Shown piece by piece: positions 1 to 9,938 of a stretch of 64,000 bases of DNA (the first letter of the stretch is position 1; each line of letters starts with the position of its first letter). The notes beneath the pieces were generated by a model. That model was not told the DNA's origin, did no database searches, and was given only the letters and a program-made list of their open reading frames with translations. Made by a program: the position numbers and the translations under genes. Source of the DNA: Sequoia sempervirens (lineage: Eukaryota; Streptophyta; Pinopsida; Cupressales; Cupressaceae); contig VDFB02275518.1 in NCBI GenBank assembly GCA_007258455.2, positions 186,001 to 250,000 of the forward strand, written 5' to 3'.

Positions 1-1510
1 TGAAACCCATCTCATTCTTAGTGATTCTTGAATCTTCTCTTCGGAGAACAACCCACGAGCCACTGTATTTGCTTTGGCTATTGAGACCGAAATTCGATGC
101 TTGAAATACCTTATCTTAGTAGAAAGCGACATGAAGGATATCAATGGCTTAACACAATACCTGCCAATAAATTCTAATCATTGTCTTGGGTATACACAGG
201 CTTGATCACAACAAGCGGAGACCTTAGACTGATGTAAAGGAGGAATCAACTCACGAAGAAACCATGAGTCGCTGTGAATAATGAATGAGTCATGAATCCG
301 ACAATTGCATTCATCCAAAAGTCATCAAAGCCATTTCAACAAATCTATTTATGCTCATTTTGAAACATCGTGCACCATTTGGATGACCACCTCCTCCTTC
401 ATGATATTCTCTATCAGTTTGTAATGGTGGATAATATGCACACAGGCTTCAACATTACATTTGCCAACATTACTTAATGAAAATCCAGAATATTTGGTCC
501 ATTTGAATGAATTTCACACCAGTCATCGATAGCACTAAATAATCCTTGATCACAAACCCTACTGAAGGAATTCAAACCGTATGAGAAGACCATATCCATG
601 ACCATGCAAGATCATTCATTAGGACCGATTCATTGTGATCAAGCAACATAATGCGTCCTTGGGAATTCTTCGAAAAATGTAGAATAGACGATCAAACAAC
701 CAAAATTGGAATCAACTTATTTATTGATAGTGTTCACCATGCTGGCGAGCTTTTAATAGGTTTCTCTAACTTGAGTGGTAAGTTTCACCTCCTTTCGAAA
801 TCACCGCCCATAACACTTTTAAAGAACCCAATGGTCTTTTGACTAGTTCGTCTAACCATGCAAAATGCCGCCTATGTTTGCATACCTTCCTTTTTTTACA
901 AGCCTCATTCGAGTTGGAGATCTATATTGAATGTTAAATAGAACAGACGAAGCAGTATAACATCTTGGTATCTAGTAGATGGATCTTCATTCAAGGGTGG
1001 ACATCATAGAAATGGCATATAAACTCGGAAACAAAGGCTTGCACAACTTGTCATACTATTGCTTTTTATTAGAAATATGTAAATGATCAGACCGCCACCA
1101 AAGTCACCTCAAATTGTGTCCACTGTGGCATCAAATAGTACGCTTTTCCAAGCTCCACCATATGATTTGTTTGATATCTTCCTGTCTTACCAATATGTCT
1201 TCTATTTTTGTGAAGGCCGAAATCATGCTTCAAGAGAAGGACAACCCGAATAATGTTTGTGCTTTTCATCTTTCGTTCTTTCTTGGTAATACATGTTGCC
1301 TTTGGAAATGAGATTGGCACGAATGTAGTGCATGGAATCGTCTTGCCATCTCCGAAGGATTATCAAAAAGATCGTGTTCAATCTTCCTATCACAATTTCG
1401 ATGAAACTCATAAGCTTTAATTCACTGTTAGTATGATGTGACAAGATCCCTGCATGGTGAGAAATTCACATTCCAAGCACACCCGAGGCGTTCAATGCTT
1501 TGTATACATG
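1..1510. other. No recognisable gene
   Basis: About 1.5 kb upstream of the copia element. Only short ORFs occur (under 80 codons, overlapping on both strands), and none shows a domain I recognise. I see no LTR end, tandem repeat or RNA gene. It may be old, decayed transposon DNA. Confidence 0.5.
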
Positions 1511-1515
1511 TAGCA

Positions 1516-1728
1516 TGTTGCGATATTCTTATTTTTCTGATTCTTTCCTAAACTGTCTTCTGATTTTTCCTTAACTGTTTTCGGATACTTTCCTTTCCTG
1601 TAGATAGTGTAGCTGTATGCATAACGCACACAGCATGATTGTAGGATCTAGAGATGTATATGAACCTGTACAGATTCATTGTAAATAATAAGAATGAAAA
1701 ATATTCTTCTCAGTTTCTGTTTTTAAGT
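1516..1728 (+). repeat. 5' LTR of copia element
   Basis: 213 bp beginning TGTTGCGATATTC and repeated at 6096-6308 with six differences. Five of the six are G-to-A or C-to-T going from this copy to the 3' copy. The right edge is set by the start of the primer binding site at 1729. Confidence 0.95.
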
Positions 1729-1740
1729 TGGTATAAGAGC
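1729..1740 (+). other. Primer binding site (initiator tRNA-Met type)
   Basis: TGGTATAAGAGC lies directly after the 5' LTR. It differs by one base from TGGTATCAGAGC, the usual plant copia site complementary to the 3' end of initiator tRNA-Met. Confidence 0.85.
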
Positions 1741-1778
1741 TTCGAAACTTGAATCATTTGTTTCCCCTTCATTGAACC

Positions 1779-3635
1779 ATGGGCGATTCAAATTCGGAAG
1801 TATTTCAGCCCAAATTTGCTCCCATTATTATTCAATCCGAAGTTTCATCCTTCAATGCAGGGATTGTACTCGATGAAACAAACTATGATTTGTGGTCTCA
1901 AATCATGGAGATGCATATTGCTGAGAAGGAGAAACTCTCTTTCATTCGTGGTAATTCACAGCCACCTACCGAGAAGGATGATGGATATGAGAAGTGGTAT
2001 GCAGACAATCAAAAGGTCAAGAGATGGCTGTTGATGTCTATGTCCCCAGAAATTATGAAGCGATACATTTGCTTACCCATTGCTCGAGATATTTGGAAAG
2101 CCCTTTCTAAGGCTTTTTATAATGGAGCAGATGAACTGCAGGTATTTGTCTTGAATCAGAGGGCTTTCTCTGCCAAACAGAATGGCAGAACACTCTTTGT
2201 GTATTATGGAGAATTAACCGAGATTTTTGGTGAGTTGGATCATCGTGATAAGGTGATCATGGAAAGTGAGAACGATGTTGAATCTTACCGAAAATCAGTT
2301 CAGCGACAAAGGGTGCATATTTTTCTTGCTGGATTAGATGGTGACTTCGAACAAGTCCGCGGTGAAATTTTGAGAAAGGATCCTATTCTTGAATTAGAAG
2401 CATGTTATGCATTGGTCCGCCGTGAATTTGTTCGACGCACAACGATGATTGGAGAACCAGAAAAGGCTGAAGCTTCAGCCATGGTGACCCAAAACCGATA
2501 TAATCAGAACCGGCCTTCTCAAAGCACGCCTAAGATCACTAATGGTGCCGATAAATCCATCTACAAATGCACCCATTGCAATCAAACTGGTCATACCAAA
2601 AGTCACTGCTTTGAACTTGTAGGGTATCCAGAATGGTGGGATCGTAGCCGCGATTCACGGAAGAAGAATTCCAAAAAGACCTCCAATGCTGCGTTTGTTG
2701 AAACAAAGACAGAGGATGATGTTGCTGAACAGATCTCAGCATTAGCAACAGCGGCAGGTAATGGTGGTAAGTTTTTAAATATGTCTGCACTTGTTTCTAA
2801 TAATGCATGGATAATTGATTCCGGTGCTACGGATCATATGATGTTTGATTCTAGACAGGTCTCATCTCTTAAACCATCCTCACAAAAATTTGTTTCCATT
2901 GCCAATGGCTCTTCGGCCCCAGTTATCAGAGAAGGACCCTTACCTCTCACTGATACTTTGAATCTAGATTCTGTTTTAGTTGTTCCATCTTTGGATTACA
3001 ATTTGTTGTCAGTTTCCCAAATCACCGCTGCTTTACTTTGTGTTGTAATTTTTTGGCCTGATTTTTGTGTGTTTAAGGACATCCGAACGAGGCAAACGAT
3101 TGGTTGTGGTGTTAGGCGAGGGAAGTTGTATTACTTGGACTTGGTGTCAAAGAGTTCGGACAAGCTGCGTCAAGCTCTAATGGTGGATAGCTCTGAGGGG
3201 GAGAAGCATAAATCTGAAATCTGGTTATGGCATCGACGTCTGGGGCATGCTTCCTTTGGTTACCTGAAGAAATTATTTCCTAGTTTATTTGCAAAATTTG
3301 TTGTTTCTAGCTTCCGGTGTGAAGTTTGTGAACTTGCAAAAAGCCATCGTGCTTCTTTTCCATTAACTTTGAATAAAAGTCTAGTTCCTTTTATGGTCAT
3401 ACATTCTGATGTTTGGGGTCCGTCCAAAGTCACTACATTGGGTGGATCACGTTGGTTTGTTACTTTTATTGACGATTGTACCAGAATGACTTGGGTGTGC
3501 TTAATGAAGTCTAAAAGTGAAGTGAACTTGTTATTTCAAAAATTTTATAACATGGTTCGTACTCAGTACAATGCACAAGTTCAGGTTCTCCGTAGTGACA
3601 ATGGAGGTGAATATTTGAGTTCTGAACTTCAGTAG
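1779..3635 (+). CDS. Copia gag, protease and N-terminal integrase (618 codons)
   Basis: Longest open segment of the pseudogene. Residues 1 to about 240 are the copia gag. A zinc knuckle (CTHCNQTGHTKSHC, CX2CX4HX4C) lies at about 264-277. The aspartic protease active site DSGAT starts at about residue 347 within WIIDSGATDHM. The gag-pre-integrase zinc-binding region (LWHRRLGH) starts near 483. Integrase catalytic Asp residues are seen at about 544 (HSDVWGP) and 607 (RSDNGGEY). The segment ends at a premature TAG where related proteins continue with Gln. Confidence 0.92.
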   Translation: MGDSNSEVFQPKFAPIIIQSEVSSFNAGIVLDETNYDLWSQIMEMHIAEKEKLSFIRGNSQPPTEKDDGYEKWYADNQKVKRWLLMSMSPEIMKRYICLPIARDIWKALSKAFYNGADELQVFVLNQRAFSAKQNGRTLFVYYGELTEIFGELDHRDKVIMESENDVESYRKSVQRQRVHIFLAGLDGDFEQVRGEILRKDPILELEACYALVRREFVRRTTMIGEPEKAEASAMVTQNRYNQNRPSQSTPKITNGADKSIYKCTHCNQTGHTKSHCFELVGYPEWWDRSRDSRKKNSKKTSNAAFVETKTEDDVAEQISALATAAGNGGKFLNMSALVSNNAWIIDSGATDHMMFDSRQVSSLKPSSQKFVSIANGSSAPVIREGPLPLTDTLNLDSVLVVPSLDYNLLSVSQITAALLCVVIFWPDFCVFKDIRTRQTIGCGVRRGKLYYLDLVSKSSDKLRQALMVDSSEGEKHKSEIWLWHRRLGHASFGYLKKLFPSLFAKFVVSSFRCEVCELAKSHRASFPLTLNKSLVPFMVIHSDVWGPSKVTTLGGSRWFVTFIDDCTRMTWVCLMKSKSEVNLLFQKFYNMVRTQYNAQVQVLRSDNGGEYLSSELQ

Positions 3636-4393
3636 TATCTGGAAGCACACGAAATTATACATCAAACTACTTGTTCCAATACACCTCAGCAGAACGGGTG
3701 GCTGAGAGAAAAAATCGTCACTTGTTGGAGGTTGTCCGTGCTTCGTTGATAGAAGCCCATATGCCGTTGTCTTATTGGGGCGAAGCACTTATCTCTGCAG
3801 CATATTTGATTAACCGGGTACCCTCCAGCACTATTGATTTCCAGACACCATCCCAGGTTCTCGCTGAGGCGGTTGTTGCTCCAGCTGTCCCAAATTTACC
3901 TCCTTACGTCTTTGGTTGTGTAGCATTTGTACACCTCCATAAGCATCAGCGCAACAAGTTATCTCCTCGAGCACTGCGATGTGTCTTTCTAGGATATGCT
4001 GCTTATCAAAAGGGGTACCGATGCTATCATCCTCCAACCCAATGAATGTTTATTACAGTGGATGTAGTTTTTCATGAAGACTCGATGTATTTTTCCTCTG
4101 AGCCTGAACTTCAGGGGGAGTACCAGAAGGAAATTCAGACTCTACACTATGATGATCACATCTCTGAAGATGTGGGTAACTTAGACATCTCTAAAGAAGT
4201 GGAACTCTCTGAACCTATTAATCAAGAAGTGGGTGAATTGGAGGTGTATGATATAACCTTGGATCAAAATAGTGATGAACACCCAGAAACAGAAGTTGTG
4301 GCTCCACCTTCGTCCGAGTCCCTCACCCCACAGGCAGCCAATACACCACACCAATTGCTTACTGAGGATGTTCCTAAACCATCTAGAAAATAG
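3636..4393 (+). CDS. Copia integrase C-terminal part, fragment
   Basis: Continues the integrase core after the stop. It first reads in the frame of the upstream segment to PQQNG; after the single-base deletion it reads in the +1-shifted frame with AERKNRH, which carries the catalytic Glu. YWGEAL and the FLGY-type C-terminal motif follow. TGA at 4043-4045 interrupts it before an acidic linker that is broken again by TAG at 4391. It is not translatable as a unit. Confidence 0.88.
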
Positions 4394-4468
4394 CTACCAC
4401 AACGTCTCACCAGAGGTATCCCTAAACCCACATATGAACCCGAACTTTCTAGTAAAGTTAGATACCCC

Positions 4469-6088
4469 ATGAGTCATTATGTGTCTAACCATCGTTTGTT
4501 AGAATCAAATCAGTCATTTTTAAATCAGTTATCTACTGTATCTATTCCTAACAATGTGCAGGAAGCCTTAGCTGACCCAAGATGGAAAGCCGCTATGAAT
4601 GAGGAGATGAAATCATTGCAGGAAAATAAAACCTGGGAACTTGTTGACCGTCCACCAGGAAAGAAACCAGTTGGATGTCGTTGGGTTTATACTGTGAAGT
4701 ACAAATCAGATGGTACAATTGAATGCTTTAAGGCGAGACTGGTGGCAAAAGGGTACACCCAAACCTATGGGATCGATTATATAGAGACATTTGCACCTGT
4801 AGCTAAAATCAATACAGTACATGTCTTGTTGTCTCTAGCTGCGAACTTGGGTTGGCCATTACAACAGTTTGATGTGAAGAACGCCTTTCTACATGGAGAG
4901 TTGTCCGAAGAAGTCTACATGGAACTCCCACCTGGATGCATGATACCAGAAATACATAGTCAGAAGGTGTGCAGATTACAAAAGTCACTATATGGATTGA
5001 AACAATCTCCGAGGGCGTGGTTCGGAAGATTCACAAAGTCTATGAAAGCCTTTGGTTACCATCAAAGCAATTCAAACCACACTTTATTCCTAAAGAAACA
5101 ACAGGGTAAGATCACTACACTTATTATGTATGTGGATGACATGGTGGTTACAGGAAATGATCCTGAAGAAAGGAAGGCTCTACAGGTTTACTTGTCCAGA
5201 GAATTTGAAATGAAAGACCTCGGTCCCTTAAAATATTTCCTTGGGATCGAAGTGTCTCGATCTGATAAAGGGATCTTTCTGTCTCAAAGAAAGTATGCCT
5301 TAGACTTGTTACGGGAAACTGGTATGTTAGCATGTCAACCAGCTGATACACCAGTGGAAGAAAGATTGAAGTTATGTATTGAGTCTAATCAGGTACCAGT
5401 TGATAAAGGAAGATACCAGAGACTTGTAGGAAGATTGATGTACTTAGCACACACAAGGCCGGACCTTGCCTATGCATTGAGTATTGTTAGCCAGTTTATG
5501 CATAATCCTGGAGAGCAACATATGAATGCAGTTATGCGCATTTTGAGGTATTTGAAGTCTGCTCCTGGAAAAGGAATTTTATTCACTAAAAGGGAGGATT
5601 ATCAAAATGTGGATGCATATACTGATGCTGACTGGGCTGGAGCAGTAGATGACAGGCGTTCTACCTTAGGTTATTTCACCTTTGTAGGAGGTAATCTCGT
5701 TACATGGAGAAGCAAAAAATAGAATGTTGTTGCACGATCAAGTGCAGAGGCAGAATTTAGAGGTATGGCACTTGGAGTATGTGAAGCGTTGTGGCTAAGA
5801 CTTCTCCTAATAGATTTGGGCTATCCGCCTAGGCGGCCAATTCAACTATATTGTGACAATAAAGCAGCTTGTGATATTGCTCATAATCCGGTTCAACATG
5901 ATTGTACAAAGCATGTGGAGGTAGACATATTCTTCATTAAAGAGAAGTTAGATGAGAAGATTGTGGAGCTGCCTACAATTCGATCAGAGGATCAGTTGGC
6001 CGATATTCTCACCAAAGCAGTTTCAAGTCGAGTGTTCTCGACATTTTTGGGCAAGTTGGGCATGTGTGACATCTATGCACCAACTTGA
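4469..6088 (+). CDS. Copia reverse transcriptase and RNase H, fragment
   Basis: 4469-5722 holds the reverse transcriptase. It starts with the copia entry region (WKAAMNEEMKSL, KARLVAKGYTQ) and includes FDVKNAFLHGEL and the catalytic YVDD at about 5128-5139. RNase H begins with DADWAG near 5629. TAG at 5720-5722 falls in SKK-stop-NVVARSS, where related elements have Gln. 5765-6088 completes RNase H (CDNKAACDIAHNP, HVEVDIFFIKEKL, ADILTKAV). The reverse transcriptase motifs themselves look intact. Confidence 0.93.
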
Positions 6089-6095
6089 GGGGGAG
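6087..6095 (+). other. Polypurine tract
   Basis: GAGGGGGAG sits directly before the 3' LTR and primes plus-strand DNA synthesis in this retroelement class. Confidence 0.9.
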
Positions 6096-6308
6096 TGTTG
6101 CGATATTCTTATTTTTCTGATTCTTTCCTAAACTATCTTCTGATTTTTCCTTAACTGTTTTCGAATACTTTCCTTTCCTGTAGATAGTGTAGCTGTATGC
6201 ATAATGCACACAACATGATTGTAGGATCTAGAGATGTATATGAACCTGTACAGATTCATTGTAAATAATAAGAATGAAAAATATTCTTCTTAGTTTATGT
6301 TTTTAAGT
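6096..6308 (+). repeat. 3' LTR of copia element
   Basis: 213 bp matching 1516-1728 with six substitutions, followed by the TAGCA target duplication at 6309-6313. Confidence 0.95.
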
Positions 6309-6480
6309 TAGCATTCCCAAAGGTTTTGCAAAATAGTCTTCACCTTATGTCCATCAAGGAACTTATTTAAGCCGTGTGATTTGTATCAGTGTGGTAATTT
6401 ATGAGATGGCTTGATAATGCATTTACTATAAACTCAAATGGCATTGAAACGGGGAGAATTTTTTTTTAATTTTAATGATA

Positions 6481-7235
6481 AAAAATGGGGCTAACAGGTT
6501 TAAGGTATAGGGTTGAGGGGTTAGGGTTGATGGTTTAATGTATAGGGTAGAGGGTAGAGGGTTGACAGTTGACGGTTGACGGTTTAAGGTTTGAGGGTTG
6601 AGGGATTAGGGTTTAAGGGTTGAGGGTTGAGAGTTTAGGGTTTAAGGTATACGTTTGAGGGATTATGATTGAGGGTCTAATGTATAGAGTAGATGGTTTA
6701 CAATTGAGGGTTCCAAGTTGAGGGGTTAAGGGTTCAAGGGTTGAGGGTTTAAGTGTTGAGGTTTGAAGGATTAAGGGTTTCAAGTATAGGGCTGATGGAT
6801 TAAGGTTGAGGGTTTAATGTATAAGGTAGAGAGTTGAGGGATTAGGGTTTAAGGGTTGAATTTTGCGGGATAAGGGTTTAGGGTTTAAGGTATAGGGTTG
6901 ATGGTTTAGGGTTAAGGGTATAATGTATAGGGTAGAGGGTTTAGGATTGAGGGTTCAGGGTTGAGGGATTAAGGATCTAAGGATTGAGGGTTTAAGGGTT
7001 GAGGGTTGAGGGATTAAGGGTTTAAGGTATAGGGTTGAGGGTTTAGGGTATAGGGATGAGGGTTTAGGGTTTAGGGTTTAGGGTATAGGGTTATGATATA
7101 GGGTATAGGGATGAGGGTTGAGGTTGTAGGGTTTAGGGTTTAGGGTTAACATATAGGGATGAGGGTTGATGTTGTAGGGTTTAGGGTTTAAGGTATAGGG
7201 TTGAGGGTTAATGTATAGGCTTGAGCGTATAGGGA
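6481..7235 (+). repeat. Degenerate interstitial telomere-like repeat
   Basis: About 750 bp dominated by variants of GGGTTTA and GGGTTGA (TTTAGGG register), with interspersed ATAGGGT variants. The order is irregular, as in old interstitial telomeric DNA rather than a fresh array. It has no coding capacity. Confidence 0.85.
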
Positions 7236-8229
7236 ATTGTGGTGAAACTTCATTTTACATACAAAATGAGACATACATAATGTTCACTTATAAGAAGTCA
7301 TAATTTCTCAAAGAAAGGTATTATAGATGTATCTCAATCCAACCCCCTATTGACACATGATGATAGTCAAAAAACTTGTACAAAATCAACTTTTTCAAAA
7401 TGCGAACACGCTTTGAAAAAGTTGAAATTTGGCTATTTTTAGAGAAAGCCAAAACATGCTCGCGTTATAACAAAAGCACGTTATAACATTTTGAATTGCT
7501 CTAAAAATAGTAAAAAAGGTAGGACACCCATGATCCATGCTCACATGCTCTATTATTCTCCTTCTTTTGCGTGTTATCTGACAAAAGAATGATTTTTCAT
7601 GTTGTTCGGGAAAGCACATGCAATTTTTACACATTCCACCACCTTTATACTACCTTTTTCTAGTTTTCCTTCTTAGGCAGGAGGAAATAATAGATTTGTA
7701 CACCAAATTTGATTATGTGAACTCCAATTTTCATGTTTGTAGTGTTGCAATGCTAATTATGATTTTATTGTTATAATTTCACATTATAGATTGGTTAATT
7801 CTATAGTTTTTAGTAATTCTATTAGAGTTATATAGAATTGAACATTGAAAAGGAAGCGAGTTCATGAAAAGCTCAAATTCTTGAGGATTTTGATGCAAGA
7901 ATAAAAACTACACATAATTGGGTAGTTTCTCAAATTGAATCTCCAATTTTAAGGTATGTCAAGTCTTTATACATGTGATTTATATTTTCCTTCATTCTCG
8001 TATGTTTCTTTATCACTTCTTATCATACATGCTTATTATAATGCTTTGATTTTTTTTATCATGTTGATTTTGGGATTAGATTTTGCTAAGTATTCAATCT
8101 CAACATACATAACCTTAATCAAATGCATTCAATTTTGCTAAGGGATTAGATTAGATTTTGTTAATATAATCAAATGCATCATATTAATCATAGATAACTT
8201 CATTAGGTCTTTCAAAACTATCTTAGGAC
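7236..8229. other. No recognisable gene
   Basis: AT-rich spacer. The longest ORF (79 codons, minus strand, near 7395-7634) has no domain I recognise. From about 8150 it grades into the decayed copia remnant. Confidence 0.45.
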
Positions 8230-9630
8230 AATCATAGCTTCATTGGGATTGTCATAAATTCATTATGGCATGCCTAATGAGTTTATGAACTCAATATTAC
8301 TTTTAATTTCAATCTTTTTTGTGATAGGGTTATACAATTTTATGCCTTGGATTCTTTAGTGTAGTTTATGAAAATTCACTTTCTTCTTCTATCATCCAAT
8401 TTATACATTCTATCCTTTGTCACAAATGCATATTCCATATATCCTATAAAATTTGAAGTGCTTTATGCTCCATTTGTATTTTTCCATGCTTCTTGTGAAA
8501 TCATGTCACACATAGCCTTTGTGGGACATCTAATTGGAAACTATAGTATTGTTGCAACAATTCCACATTAATATTCATTTAGAATCCCCTTAACCTTCAA
8601 CATATTTCTTGCAATATCCATGATGGTCCTATTCTTTGTCTTTGCTACAATATATCTTTTTGTTAATTATCACTACTTGTAAACTCTCTATTAATGATTT
8701 CATTCTTGCAAAAATTTAGAAATTATTTGGAGGATTACTCACCTCTTCTATTTACTAACTTGAACTTAAAGAGTTTCTATATTCCTTCTCGGATAGGGCC
8801 TTGAATTCTTTGAACTTGTTAAAAGTTTTAGATTTATGCTTCAAGAAGTAGGCCCATGTCTTTTAGCTATAGTCATCAATGAAGGTCATACAATATTGAT
8901 TTTTTTTAGGGTGAGAGTTTCTTGGGGTCACACAAGTCTAAATGCATCAAATCCAAAGCTACTTTTTTTCTTGTAGAATTCCTTCATTGAAAGAGTTATC
9001 TATGTTGTTTACCTAAAATAAAAACTTTGTATTTTCTCTTAGACTCCGTTGTAGTTGGTAACCCCTAACCATATCCTTCTTGGATAAAAGAATAATCCCA
9101 AGGTAACTTAAATATGGATACCATAAATGTCAAAGCCTAGAATACAGTTTTTTCCTCCCACTTTCAAAGATAATGCACTTTCTTGTTTTTTGTCAACACT
9201 TTCTAGCCTTTTTAGACTAGTAGTCCAACACTTAAGAAATTATGTTTTATGTCTAGAGCATAATATTATTGTTCCCTATTTTGATCAAACTAAATAATTT
9301 TATAATGAATGCAAATAATTTTCATTCCCACTTATTTGATTGTGAGATCCACTATCTAGGTGCCAAATTTTATCAATTCCCACACCTCTTATGTTGGTTT
9401 GATCTTTGGGGAAGAAGTGCCAACCCTATTTAGGCATTAATTGTGGGTTTGAAGTGAAATCATCAACTCATCTATTGGCATCTTTAAGAGTTCTTTAACG
9501 TCTTCTATCGCAATGACTATTGGGTCAAATATTATAGGAAAAATCTAAAGGATATTCTCAACAATTGTCTTCTCTTCTATAGCTTCATCATTAATCCTTA
9601 ACTAATATATTAAATTGGAAAGCCTTTTGG
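8230..9630 (-). pseudogene. Old copia gag-protease-integrase remnant
   Basis: Translating the minus strand in shifting frames gives a copia polyprotein in order. At 9630-9430 is gag (IVENIL, FDPIVIAIEDVKELL). Near 9400-9330 is a protease motif (WHLDSGS). At about 8960-8700 is the integrase core (TFIDDYS, KTWAYFLKHKS, FKEFKAL). At 8650-8380 are integrase motifs (KNRTIMDIARNMLK, CPTKA, QEAW, KLDD). Near 8330-8250 is the C-terminal KLYNPITKKI. Stops and frameshifts occur every few dozen codons, so this is much older than the copia element at 1516. No reverse transcriptase or LTR was found next to it. Confidence 0.85.
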
Positions 9631-9938
9631 AATCAATAGCTTCAAACTTCTTCTCTTCTATAGCTTCATGCCCTTTTCTGCCCTCTTCATGCACAAACTT
9701 GAGAATCAATAAAAATTGCCTTAGTTTTCATATTCCTTGCTGCCCCTCCTCGTGCCCTTTGCTGACCTCTTCATGCCCTTTGTTGCCACTCCTCATGCCT
9801 CTTTTGGACTTTCATGTATTGTGTGTATCATAATTTTATGACTAATTTCATATTTGTGTAAGATATTTATTTACTCTATAGTACTATGGTGGAACTAATA
9901 TTTATCTATTTTTCATGCTATAGGTATAATTCTTCATC
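9631..9938. other. Pyrimidine-rich spacer
   Basis: Contains a short direct duplication of a CTTCTCTTCTATAGCTTCAT-like segment and several CTGCCCCTC/CATGCCCTTT-like units near 9740-9800. I see no gene. Confidence 0.4.

Larger units (their letters stand above)
1779..6088 (+). pseudogene. Copia gag-pol polyprotein, broken
   Basis: One polyprotein gene running the length of the element. It would encode capsid protein, protease, integrase, reverse transcriptase and RNase H for cytoplasmic particle assembly and nuclear integration. The ATG at 1779 follows the primer binding site by about 40 bp. Reading is lost at TAG 3633-3635. A one-base deletion near 3695-3699, inside the integrase PQQNG/VAERKNRH region, then shifts the frame. 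After the shift the frame is interrupted by TGA 4043, TAG 4391 and TAG 5720, and it stops at 6086-6088. Two of the stops replace expected Gln and one an expected Arg, which fits C-to-T change at CAG or CGA. Homology continues across every break, so these are decay, not gene ends. Confidence 0.95.
1516..6308 (+). mobile_element. Complete but inactive Ty1/copia LTR retrotransposon
   Basis: A 4793-bp element with two 213-bp LTRs, a primer binding site, gag-pol in the copia order (gag, protease, integrase, reverse transcriptase, RNase H) and a polypurine tract. The target duplication TAGCA is seen directly at 1511-1515 and 6309-6313. The LTRs start with TG but end in AAGT, not the usual CA. Comparing the LTRs by eye gives six substitutions in 213 bp (about 2.8 percent), so the insertion is moderately old. 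Coding is broken by one frameshift and four in-frame stops, so it could move only with help in trans. The short LTRs would suit several copia lineages (Ale-like is one option); I cannot fix the lineage without a tree. Confidence 0.96.

Noticed and set aside
1087..1444. Short minus-strand ORFs upstream of the copia element
   Set aside because: No recognisable motif in any frame; a decayed gag origin was considered but could not be supported.
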